From the IMG/VR virus record IMGVR_UViG_3300030329_003927, positions 1 to 36,132 of that record: a DNA stretch of 36,132 nucleotides, one strand, 5' to 3'. Shown one piece after another: positions 27,040-32,469 of this stretch. Each line of letters begins with the position of its first letter. Position 1 is the stretch's first letter. The notes under the pieces are model-generated. The model did not search any database. It was not told where the DNA came from and was given only the letters and a program-made list of their open reading frames with translations. Source of the stretch: a virus. The translations under genes and the position numbers were made by a program.

Positions 27040-27729
27040 TTAATCAAAGAGACTTTCCACTACTTTTTTAATATCAAATGCCGCATTTACCTTTTTATGG
27101 TTATCTACAGTTTCATTTACTACTTTATCAGTTGCTCTATATGTATCATATACTTTTAGAAATTCTTCAGGAGTACCAGCATCTGGGTTGCGATTCCACA
27201 ATCTATCCCATTGAGATGCTTGTTCATCTAGATTAACAGGTATTTTCTCTTTATCTTTAAACATTAACATACGTGTTAACATAAAAGCTGTTCTAGGGTC
27301 CTTTGCATGTTTAGAAAATCCAGTATACTTGCCATCTTCTATATTAGCTAATTTAGTCATATCCCAGTCTTCATACCCTGGAAGAGACTGCATATACTCA
27401 TTAATCTTATTAACTTGATGAAATCTGCCACTTCTATGATGCTTTTGAGTCTTTTCATTAAATAATACAGCATTATAGTCATCAAGGAAGTCTTGATACT
27501 TAATAGGGTCTACTTGAGTCAAACCCATTGAATATAGATTATCTGGACTATAACCAGATGTAGGCATCCCATAATGTGTCTCTTTACCCATGATATTGGT
27601 AATATAGTCCCCTGCAGGGTCTGAACCAAATAGTTCGCTGTATATACTATCCATTTCGGTAGCATATGGCTGTAAGTTGCTCGCAGCCTTTTTTATATCT
27701 TCTTTAGTATATTTCTTCTTATTTGTCAT
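27040..27729 (-). CDS. Lysozyme-like transglycosylase / endolysin candidate
   Basis: 229 residues from the ATG at 27729 (M-T-N-K-K-K-Y-T-K-E-D). A longer form starting at 27807 looks like a signal peptide, but its codons overlap the neighbouring gene, so I reject that start. I-M-G-K-E-T-H-Y-G supplies the candidate catalytic Glu, S-M-G-L-T-Q-V-D-P the G-x-x-Q block, and the D-P-R-T-A-F-M-L-T-R and Q-W-D-R-L-W-N segments match phage lysozyme-like proteins. It cleaves cell-wall peptidoglycan for lysis or for DNA entry. No signal peptide, so export would need one of the holin candidates. Confidence 0.7.
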   Translation of the reverse strand: MTNKKKYTKEDIKKAASNLQPYATEMDSIYSELFGSDPAGDYITNIMGKETHYGMPTSGYSPDNLYSMGLTQVDPIKYQDFLDDYNAVLFNEKTQKHHRSGRFHQVNKINEYMQSLPGYEDWDMTKLANIEDGKYTGFSKHAKDPRTAFMLTRMLMFKDKEKIPVNLDEQASQWDRLWNRNPDAGTPEEFLKVYDTYRATDKVVNETVDNHKKVNAAFDIKKVVESLFD

Positions 27730-27877
27730 TATTGTCCAATCTTGGCCATTTACCACTACTATCAGGGCTAATATTGCGCTTATATGCCGTAATATAGTCA
27801 TATTCATCAGAATACGGGTTATTTACCCCATGTTTACGTGACCACTCCCTTAAAGTTAATAATTGTATATCTCCCAT
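27719..27877 (-). CDS. Small hypothetical protein, 52 residues
   Basis: I choose ATG 27877, with GGAAGGA a few bases upstream. Longer forms from 27889 or 27949 are possible, but 27949 has no ribosome binding site. The core reads L-T-L-R-E-W-S-R-K-H-G-V-N-N-P-Y and Y-D-Y-I-T-A-Y-K, ending G-K-W-P-R-L; tyrosine-rich proteins of this kind occur near late genes in environmental phages. Its last 11 bases overlap the transglycosylase start, implying coupling. Function unknown. Confidence 0.55.
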   Translation of the reverse strand: MGDIQLLTLREWSRKHGVNNPYSDEYDYITAYKRNISPDSSGKWPRLDNNDK

Positions 27878-27980
27878 TAATCCTTCCATTCTATAACTAA
27901 TAGGTATATCAGCATTAAAACCACGGCTAATACCGATAAAAAAGCCCATAATTCAATAAATAGCTTAATCCAGCCTGGAA

Positions 27981-28064
27981 TCACTTCTTCTTCTTTTTCT
28001 TCTTAGCAACCTTTTTCTTAGGTCTGCCTACTTGATTTCCATATGTCCCTTTTCCGTAAGGCAT
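27981..28064 (-). CDS. MPYGKGTYG-type basic microprotein, 27 residues
   Basis: A 27-residue ATG frame with a strong AAGGAGATTAATT upstream site. It reads M-P-Y-G-K-G-T-Y-G-N-Q-V-G-R-P-K-K-K and ends in an all-Lys tail (A-K-K-K-K-K-K-K). Very short proteins beginning with M-P-Y-G-K-G-T-Y-G and ending in a Lys/Arg tail recur in phage genomes in my recollection, with no known function. The charge suggests nucleic-acid binding. Confidence 0.65.
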   Translation of the reverse strand: MPYGKGTYGNQVGRPKKKVAKKKKKKK

Positions 28065-28066
28065 AA

Positions 28067-28270
28067 TTAATCTCCTTCTATTAGTTCTGGGTGAATATAC
28101 GTGATTTCTTCCTCCATGTCCTTAATAGCTACTTCTTTTGCTGTATTTAACAGTGGGTCATCAACGTTGCTATATTCGTTATTAAGGACCAAAATAGGTG
28201 TTTTACGGACGTTTTTCTTAAAAATCGACCAATGACCCCTATCTATCGTTATATCGCCATAAAATACCAT
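28067..28270 (-). CDS. Hypothetical protein, first gene of the late arm
   Basis: 67 residues, acidic C-terminus (M-E-E-E-I-T-Y-I-H-P-E-L-I-E-G-D). The start ATG at 28270 has no Shine-Dalgarno match upstream, so it could be leaderless or start from a later codon. It is the first minus-strand gene next to the divergent control region. No family recognised. Confidence 0.45.
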   Translation of the reverse strand: MVFYGDITIDRGHWSIFKKNVRKTPILVLNNEYSNVDDPLLNTAKEVAIKDMEEEITYIHPELIEGD

Positions 28271-28321
28271 TTATAAATATAATAATAAAATAATATATAA
28301 AACAAGAAAAAAATAAAAAGC

Positions 28322-28350
28322 TTGACTTATATACCATTTTGGGTTATTTT
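28322..28350 (+). promoter_or_regulatory. Sigma70-like promoter for the early arm
   Basis: TTGACT at 28322-28327, 17-base spacer, TATTTT at 28345-28350. It faces the plus-strand early genes. A perfect 12-bp palindrome (TACTACGTAGTA, 28350-28361) begins at the last -10 base, an operator-like placement. No transcription start is known, so the assignment is by consensus. Confidence 0.5.
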
Positions 28351-28452
28351 ACTACGTAGTAGTTATATATAGTATACTATATACTAGTATTAACGTGTTT
28401 ATATTAAAAATACAACTACTAGTAGCTATATAAAACCCCCCACTGTATACAG
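28350..28452. repeat. Cluster of five perfect palindromes, operator-like
   Basis: 28350-28361 (12 bp, TACTACGTAGTA), 28366-28383 (18 bp, TATATAGTATACTATATA), 28381-28390 (10 bp, ATACTAGTAT), 28416-28425 (10 bp, CTACTAGTAG) and 28443-28452 (10 bp, CTGTATACAG). AT-rich DNA gives some palindromes by chance. Five within 103 bases just behind a promoter is dense enough to propose repressor sites or a lysis-lysogeny-type switch, but no repressor gene is visible in this window. Confidence 0.5.
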
Positions 28453-28523
28453 CGTTTCCCACAAAAACACGTTGAAAACAAGCCTTTTCAAAAAATTGCC
28501 TTAGAATGCGTGCACGAGATATA

Positions 28524-28653
28524 CAAGTTGGCACACCGCTTGAAAAAAAGGGCTATACCAACTTACTTTCGTTGAAAGTTCAGGTGATATATCTTGGCGA
28601 ACTTTCATCGAAACTAACTTGGTATAAAATTTTCAAGACGGTGCACCAAGTTG
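28524..28653. repeat. 130-base imperfect inverted repeat (long stem-loop)
   Basis: The inner 15-base arms are 28567-28581 and 28599-28613 (14 of 15 match) with a 17-base loop. The middle arms are 28554-28565 and 28615-28626 (one mismatch). The outer arms are 28524-28546 with 28630-28653, interrupted by a few mismatches and one bulge. As RNA it folds to a ~60-bp interrupted stem in the leader of the early transcript. Possible roles: RNase III site, attenuator, replication origin or small RNA. Confidence 0.65.
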
Positions 28654-28738
28654 CCCACTTACACTTCGCTATGCTCTAAAACCAAAGCAGACATAGCAAC
28701 TAACTCAAAAGCTTTGGAATAATGAAAGGAAAATTACA

Positions 28739-29071
28739 ATGAAAAATGTAATTAAATTAATGGTTAATGTTTATGCAAATGTTAAAGCTGAAATCAAAGA
28801 AGTATTTAAATCAGTTTCGGATTTAGGTATTTATGAAAATGCTTGGCAATCTAAAACTAATGATAATAATATTGTTATTGGTTTAAATGCTGTGTTAGAT
28901 GATGCTGAATTTGATAAATTAGTAGCTTTATTTGATAAATCAGGTGTTTCTCTGAAAAGAGCTGATTTAGATAGTAGAGATTCTCAAAGAGCTATGGATA
29001 GAATGGATAATATAAAAGATATGTTATTTATTAGTAATCCTGCTAATTTAGATGATTTATTTGCTTGCTAA
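28739..29071 (+). CDS. First early gene, hypothetical
   Basis: 110 residues, family not recognised. Helical, with equal acidic and basic content (V-K-A-E-I-K-E-V-F-K-S-V-S-D-L-G) and no membrane span. GAAAGGAAAA precedes the ATG. It stands alone between the long hairpin and a strong terminator, so it is a monocistronic early unit; such genes in phages are often host-takeover proteins. Function unknown. Confidence 0.65.
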   Translation: MKNVIKLMVNVYANVKAEIKEVFKSVSDLGIYENAWQSKTNDNNIVIGLNAVLDDAEFDKLVALFDKSGVSLKRADLDSRDSQRAMDRMDNIKDMLFISNPANLDDLFAC

Positions 29072-29093
29072 TTTAAAAGCATTAAAACATTAG

Positions 29094-29141
29094 ATATAAG
29101 GTTGATTATGATAGTACATATAATCAGCCTTATATTTTTTT
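29094..29141 (+). terminator. Rho-independent terminator
   Basis: A 16-bp stem (one G-U pair) 29094-29109 / 29120-29135 with a 10-base loop, followed by a run of seven T. It is 23 bases after the stop of the first early gene and ends that transcript. Confidence 0.8.
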
Positions 29142-29174
29142 ATATACTACACACATTGCTGTGAGTTTACATTA

Positions 29175-29269
29175 ATAAAGGCATTTCTATTGTCAGCTAT
29201 TAAGCCCAAGTCTATTAAGTAGACAAACCCCTTAATTTGGTAGGAAATATAGTATAGAAATGTCTTTAT
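29175..29269 (+). ncRNA. Structured leader or small-RNA candidate
   Basis: The outer 16-bp stem is 29175-29190 with 29254-29269 (one G-U). Inside is a GTCTA-TTAAG-TAGAC hairpin (29210-29224), and other complementary segments could form a third arm. It lies between the terminator and the 29351 gene. It is not a tRNA. Expression or switch behaviour is unproven. Confidence 0.45.
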
Positions 29270-29350
29270 AATTATACATTTAAAGTGATAGATAAAAAAT
29301 TTTTTTAAATAAAGAGTATTAATAACTGCAAAATAAAAAGGAAAAACAAA

Positions 29351-29506
29351 ATGATAAAATATTACTTAGCAAGACTAATATTATGGGCTGTAAATGTAGT
29401 ACAAACAAGAAGAAATAGTGATACTGAATTAGTAACTAATGTCTTAACTAATTATAGTACTATTCTTAATAAGTCATCTAAAGCAGATGATGAATTGGAG
29501 TGGTAA
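29351..29506 (+). CDS. Small early protein, 51 residues
   Basis: ATG with AAAAGGAAA upstream. The N-terminus is amphipathic to hydrophobic (Y-Y-L-A-R-L-I-L-W-A-V-N-V-V), possibly membrane-associated, followed by a polar Asn/Thr/Ser tail ending D-D-E-L-E-W. The next gene starts two bases after its stop. No family recognised. Confidence 0.55.
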   Translation: MIKYYLARLILWAVNVVQTRRNSDTELVTNVLTNYSTILNKSSKADDELEW

Positions 29507-29508
29507 TA

Positions 29509-29661
29509 ATGTATAAATATGGAACTTGGAAATCTAGTTATTGTCCTTATAGGTATAAATATGAGCTTGTCAATTGGGCAAGCTCAAGGTTTAATAAGCC
29601 TAAGAGTTATTTTAACAAAAAGAGCAAAAAACAATTATATGCTATGTATTATAATTGTTGA
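29509..29661 (+). CDS. Small basic Tyr-rich early protein, 50 residues
   Basis: Starts two bases after the preceding stop. Many Tyr and Lys (S-S-Y-C-P-Y-R-Y-K-Y), then S-R-F-N-K-P-K-S-Y-F-N-K-K-S-K-K-Q-L-Y-A-M-Y-Y, a pattern I recall from small phage proteins with K-S-Y-F and Q-L-Y-A-I-Y blocks. Basic, so nucleic-acid binding is possible. Function unknown. Confidence 0.6.
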   Translation: MYKYGTWKSSYCPYRYKYELVNWASSRFNKPKSYFNKKSKKQLYAMYYNC

Positions 29662-29771
29662 ACATTAACCATACTCTTCCTTGATAGTCCTAGACATGAC
29701 TTTAAACTGTCTAAAATTTTGATTTAATAATGTAATAATAAACACGTAAAATAAAGAAAGTGGGGTGTAAG

Positions 29772-30425
29772 ATGAGTAGTTGGAAAATAAATAGGCCTTG
29801 GTTAATTCAAAGATTATCTAAAGGTAGCGGATATAAAAATCCTTTTGGTGATGTAAATAATGGTGTTGATTTAAAAGGTATAGAACAAATAATTAAACCT
29901 GATTATATGGGTGCTGCTGAATTTGAATGGGGTAAATATGGTTCAACTCTTGAGAAAATGGTAGAAGCTAAATTTAAAGGTGATTTATATCTTAAAAAAG
30001 TACCAATTAAAATATGGCAATTATGTAATGAATCAGATGATGGTAATGTTGTTAGTAAAACTAATGTTGGTGTATGGATATCAGTTATTTATTGGTGTTC
30101 AGAAACAACAACATTAGATGATATTACTGCTCGTATTCAACAAATTGCTGATAGAAGCGATGAAAATCCTGATTTTAAATGGTGGGGTGGAAGCGAAACA
30201 TCAAAGAATGATTATGGTTCTTTTAATCAAGCATTAATGTATAAGTATGAAAATGATAAAGATGGACCATTATTTGATGATAAATTAGCAACAGGTTGGT
30301 TAGATGTTGATACTGAAAACCATTGTGGCTTAATGTGGTTTGTTGATAATGATTTTGCAGTTAAAGTAATGAAGTATTTCTCAAAATTATCTAAAGCAAA
30401 ACATAATGAAATGATTAGTGAATAA
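29772..30425 (+). CDS. Early protein with D-Y-M-G-x-x-E-F-E-W-G motif
   Basis: 217 residues from ATG 29772 (GGGGTG just upstream); a GTG at 29760 would add four residues and is less likely. It contains I-I-K-P-D-Y-M-G-A-A-E-F-E-W-G-K-Y-G near residue 45. A D-Y-M-G-S-A-E-F-E-F-G-like motif recurs in phage and bacterial proteins of unknown function. The rest is mixed alpha/beta with many Trp. No membrane span. Possibly a phage-host interaction protein; I do not assign a function. Confidence 0.65.
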   Translation: MSSWKINRPWLIQRLSKGSGYKNPFGDVNNGVDLKGIEQIIKPDYMGAAEFEWGKYGSTLEKMVEAKFKGDLYLKKVPIKIWQLCNESDDGNVVSKTNVGVWISVIYWCSETTTLDDITARIQQIADRSDENPDFKWWGGSETSKNDYGSFNQALMYKYENDKDGPLFDDKLATGWLDVDTENHCGLMWFVDNDFAVKVMKYFSKLSKAKHNEMISE

Positions 30426-30436
30426 TTAAATAAACA

Positions 30437-30461
30437 GGGGAGATGTCATTGATGTCTCCCC
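30437..30461 (+). other. GC-rich 7-bp stem-loop
   Basis: GGGGAGA (30437-30443), 11-base loop, TCTCCCC (30455-30461), just after the stop of the D-Y-M-G gene and ~20 bases before the next start. It lacks a T-run, so it is not a standard terminator; it could be an RNA-processing or translation-control site. Confidence 0.5.
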
Positions 30462-30482
30462 ATAGCATAAGGAAATAGCGTT

Positions 30483-30611
30483 ATGAGAAACAGTAAGCAA
30501 ACTAAAATGGATAGAAAGAAAAAGAATATCCATTTAAAACAGTATGGTAGAACCCCTGCACAAATAGCACGTATAAAGGCTAGAAATATACGTAGAAAGG
30601 CGGTTAATTAA
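30483..30611 (+). CDS. Highly basic small protein, 42 residues
   Basis: ATG preceded by AAGGAAA. Lys/Arg-rich throughout (K-Q-T-K-M-D-R-K-K-K-N, R-I-K-A-R-N-I-R-R-K), with a short A-Q-I-A-R helix. The next gene starts directly after its stop (TAA then ATG). Likely nucleic-acid binding by charge. Function unknown. Confidence 0.6.
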   Translation: MRNSKQTKMDRKKKNIHLKQYGRTPAQIARIKARNIRRKAVN

Positions 30612-31163
30612 ATGGCTTGGAAGTATTATAAAAATGGTAAATTGCAAGCAGAATCTGATGATATTCCTGAATCTATGGAAGATGCAATAATAGAATTACA
30701 GGAAAATGGTCATGATGTTAGTGATTGCATAATAGATAACACATCATCTTGTGATGAAACTGATGTATGTAATACATATGCAAATACAGGGGATTGTAAT
30801 TGTGATGATTTTTGGTCACCTGATTATCCACCTGAAGAAGAAGAGTATAAAAATACTATGATGTTTAGACCAGTAACTGATGAAGAAGTTAAACGGTTTG
30901 AAGAATATTATAAAATCTTAAAAGAAGAAGGTAAAGCATTAAAAGTTTCTAAAGATTTTAATAAAAAAGTATGGCAAAAAATAGATGAAAATAATGCTAT
31001 TAAATTAAGTAGCCATAAATCATGGTGGATTAACTTTAAAAATCAATGGACAGATGAAGATTTAACTTATTTAATAGGCTGGATTTTCATATTATATTTA
31101 ATGATAGGAGTGGTTAAATACCAGCCAAGTATCTTAGATGTAATATTATGGCCATTTGTATAA
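30612..31163 (+). CDS. Cys-rich early membrane protein
   Basis: 183 residues, family not recognised. N-terminal helical/strand part, then a Cys-rich stretch with C39, C47, C53, C62 and C64 (T-G-D-C-N-C-D-D-F-W), a P-P-E-E-E-E turn, a charged middle, and one C-terminal transmembrane helix at ~152-169 (Y-L-I-G-W-I-F-I-L-Y-L-M-I-G-V-V). The five Cys could bind a metal. C-terminal anchoring places the bulk in the cytosol. Possibly acts on the host membrane early in infection. Confidence 0.6.
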   Translation: MAWKYYKNGKLQAESDDIPESMEDAIIELQENGHDVSDCIIDNTSSCDETDVCNTYANTGDCNCDDFWSPDYPPEEEEYKNTMMFRPVTDEEVKRFEEYYKILKEEGKALKVSKDFNKKVWQKIDENNAIKLSSHKSWWINFKNQWTDEDLTYLIGWIFILYLMIGVVKYQPSILDVILWPFV

Positions 31164-31171
31164 CTTACTGA

Positions 31172-31308
31172 CAGAGTAGAGAGCATCCACGTGAGTAATG
31201 CCAGGTAGTTATAGGTTGTTATTTCCTTTCATACTACCCTTTTGATACTCTGAAAAAGAGAGTTAGGTGTAATCGCGGCTCATTAGAGTGTAGCGCACCT
31301 GACTCTCT
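31172..31308 (+). ncRNA. Tandem structured RNA elements
   Basis: First element: CAGAGTA (31172-31178) pairs with TACTCTG (31246-31252), enclosing GCAT/ATGC and GGTAGT/ACTACC arms, an 81-base three-way junction. Four bases later, a 13-bp stem (31257-31269 with 31296-31308, one G-U) holds CGC/GCG and CTC/GAG inner pairs. The first is tRNA-sized but has no T-loop consensus, so it is not called a tRNA. Confidence 0.45.
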
Positions 31309-31316
31309 ACCTCAAT

Positions 31317-31532
31317 TAAACAATTAATTAAGTAATAGTATAAAAACTCTTAATATAGTTTCTCCTATAAAAACATTATTGGTGTTTTGTTTTTTATTCA
31401 TAATAGGTGAGACGTTGACAATGAACTGTTAATGGTAAGATAATTCGAACGGGATTATCTTATATTGCCTGGCTGGAAGTTGCAGGAATTACTTAATTAA
31501 TATCATTTAAACAATTAATTAAGTAGCAGTAT
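31317..31532. repeat. 25-bp direct repeat pair with an inverted 14-bp copy
   Basis: 31317-31341 and 31508-31532 are 25-base direct repeats with two mismatches (core AAACAATTAATTAAGTA). ATTACTTAATTAAT around 31484-31497 is the inverse of part of the unit. They flank the operon promoter and could be protein-binding sites. Confidence 0.55.
31415..31462 (+). promoter_or_regulatory. Promoter and operator-like palindrome for the Ubl operon
   Basis: TTGACA at 31415-31420, 18-base spacer, GATAAT at 31439-31444. The -10 lies in the left arm of a perfect 9-bp inverted repeat (TAAGATAAT, 9-base spacer, ATTATCTTA; 31436-31462). A repressor bound there would block transcription. Inferred from consensus. 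Confidence 0.55.
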
Positions 31533-31590
31533 GCTGAACACGCAAATATATCCACTTGTGATATATCAGTACAACTGCTACTTAGTTAAT
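31514..31590 (+). other. 17-bp stem-loop before the operon's first gene
   Basis: 31514-31530 pairs with 31574-31590 (17 bp, one G-U). The loop contains an inner 7-bp hairpin (ATATATC 31546-31552 with GATATAT 31560-31566). It ends ~10 bases before the AAGGAGA ribosome binding site of the 31612 gene. The left arm is part of the second direct repeat. Confidence 0.6.
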
Positions 31591-31611
31591 ACAACATAGG
31601 AAGGAGATAGT

Positions 31612-31806
31612 TTGGAAAAAGTAGTAAGTGTAATGGAACAATATCACGTCTTTAAGAAGAAAGTTGATAAAATGAATAATAAAACTTTACAAAAGACATT
31701 AATGATTATAGATAATGCTGAAGGAGTCAGTCATGATGATTTCTTTGAAATAGCAGCATATTTATTATTTATAGATAAATTTGACATACAAATAGAGGAG
31801 GATTAA
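31612..31806 (+). CDS. Small acidic helical protein, TTG start
   Basis: 64 residues. Start codon is TTG at 31612, chosen because a strong AAGGAGATAG lies ~5 bases upstream and no better start follows. Helical throughout (M-E-Q-Y-H-V-F-K-K-K-V-D-K-M, D-F-F-E-I-A-A-Y-L-L-F-I-D-K-F-D), ending in an acidic tail. First gene of the ubiquitin-like operon. Family not recognised; could be a cofactor, substrate or regulator of the system. Confidence 0.6.
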   Translation: MEKVVSVMEQYHVFKKKVDKMNNKTLQKTLMIIDNAEGVSHDDFFEIAAYLLFIDKFDIQIEED

Positions 31807-31808
31807 GT

Positions 31809-31985
31809 ATGGCAGAGAAATTATATGGTTTGACTGAAAAAGGTAAGAAATTACTTGAACAGTTAAAATATAATAAAAAGCAAGAACACGTGAATATGGT
31901 AGACATGGCGTCTAGCATATTATTGATTAATCATGAGAACAAGAGTTCTCACAGTTCGCATAAAAGCGAGAAAGAGAGTAAATAA
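31809..31985 (+). CDS. Small protein with winged-helix-like start
   Basis: 58 residues. Begins L-Y-G-L-T-E-K-G-K-K-L-L-E-Q-L-K, resembling the Y-x-L-T-x-K-G-x-x-L-L helix of winged-helix regulators, but too short for a full domain. C-terminus is Ser/His/Lys-rich (K-S-S-H-S-S-H-K-S-E-K). It lies two bases before the Ubl gene and two after the previous stop, so it is co-transcribed with the system. It could be a small regulator or a substrate. Confidence 0.6.
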   Translation: MAEKLYGLTEKGKKLLEQLKYNKKQEHVNMVDMASSILLINHENKSSHSSHKSEKESK

Positions 31986-31987
31986 AG

Positions 31988-32245
31988 ATGGCTACAGAAA
32001 CAGTAGTAACTACAACAGAAACAACTATTCAACTAATGAATGGTACAATGACATTACAACCAACAAGAGTAGTAATGGCAGCAACAGAAAATAATGCAGC
32101 AAATACAGTTGGAGCATTAAGAGAAGAGTTAGGATTATCAGGTCACATATGTGTAAATGATGTTGACTCTTCTGATGCAACACCAATTGCTGAAGATGAT
32201 AGAGTTGTTCATGTTGCAGGTAATAAAAGAGGTGGTAATCAGTAA
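31988..32245 (+). CDS. Ubiquitin-like beta-grasp protein with terminal Gly-Gly
   Basis: 85 residues. After a Thr-rich N-terminus come strand-like T-T-I-Q-L-M-N-G-T, helix T-V-G-A-L-R-E-E-L-G-L (40-50), strand H-I-C-V-N-D-V-D and the E-D-D-R-V-V-H-V-A-G turn-strand seen as 'L-x-D-G-D-x-V' in ThiS/MoaD/Ubl folds. The end is K-R-G82-G83-N-Q. Gly-Gly is the tail E1 enzymes adenylate. The two extra residues mean a protease must trim it first, and the JAB protein nearby can do that in other Ubl systems. Conjugated or carried as a thiocarboxylate; the former is favoured by the E2 partner. Expressed in the same operon as its enzymes. Confidence 0.8.
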   Translation: MATETVVTTTETTIQLMNGTMTLQPTRVVMAATENNAANTVGALREELGLSGHICVNDVDSSDATPIAEDDRVVHVAGNKRGGNQ

Positions 32246-32469
32246 TTATCACATTGGGTACAAATAAGGTTCTTTTAGGTAGAGAAACGCACGCTTATGT
32301 CAATTCGGTTGGTCCAGCAATGGAAAATACCGCAACACAACAAGGTCACGCCTCAAATTCCTAATCAGCTTATTTGATTAATACTAGAATACATCAGGGG
32401 AGGTACTTAGCCTTACCTCAAAGAGACGTGTGCTACAATCTCCCCTGAGATAAAAAGGAGTAAATAAAA
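32246..32469 (+). other. Intergenic region between Ubl and E2 genes
   Basis: 224 bases. It holds a possible 36-residue frame (32254-32364, TTG start, no good ribosome binding site) and a stem-loop with competing pairings (32394-32448). The AAGGAG site for the E2-like gene is at its end. Confidence 0.6.
32394..32448 (+). other. Stem-loop with two competing pairings upstream of the E2-like gene
   Basis: TCAGGGGAG (32394-32402) can pair with CTCCCCTGA (32440-32448, 9 bp). Alternatively GAGGTA (32400-32405) can pair with TACCTC (32414-32419), sharing three bases. The AAGGAG of the next gene is 8 bases beyond. This could switch ribosome access or just be a processing site. Confidence 0.5.

Larger units (their letters stand above)
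28271..28738. other. Divergent control region between late and early arms
   Basis: 468 bases without a supportable gene. It contains a plus-strand promoter-like pair, five perfect short palindromes (28350-28452) and a ~130-base imperfect inverted repeat (28524-28653). Further down are a possible pseudoknot (GCTATG 28668-28673 with CATAGC 28692-28697) and a CCAAAGC/GCTTTGG hairpin (28682-28717) before the first early gene. A minus-strand frame at 28352-28534 is not supported. Confidence 0.7.
31164..31611 (+). other. Structured non-coding region upstream of the ubiquitin-like operon
   Basis: 448 bases without a supportable gene. In order: a three-way-junction-like fold (31172-31252), a 13-bp hairpin (31257-31308), a direct repeat, a sigma70-like promoter with a palindrome on its -10 box (31415-31462), the second direct repeat, and a 17-bp stem-loop (31514-31590) just before the ribosome binding site. 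Confidence 0.7.

Noticed and set aside
27730-27807. N-terminal extension of the transglycosylase resembling a signal peptide
   Set aside because: Its codons overlap the end of the 27719-27877 gene in another frame, and no ribosome binding site precedes it; the ATG at 27729 is preferred.
28352-28534. Minus-strand open frame of 60 residues in the divergent region
   Set aside because: It lies across the palindrome cluster and partly in the long inverted repeat, has no ribosome binding site and an implausible composition.
31172-31252. Possible tRNA from the size and three-arm fold
   Set aside because: No T-arm consensus and no CCA-ready acceptor; kept only as a structured RNA candidate.
31164-31260. 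Possible hammerhead-type ribozyme
   Set aside because: The CTGANGA and GAAAC core elements are not present in the needed order.
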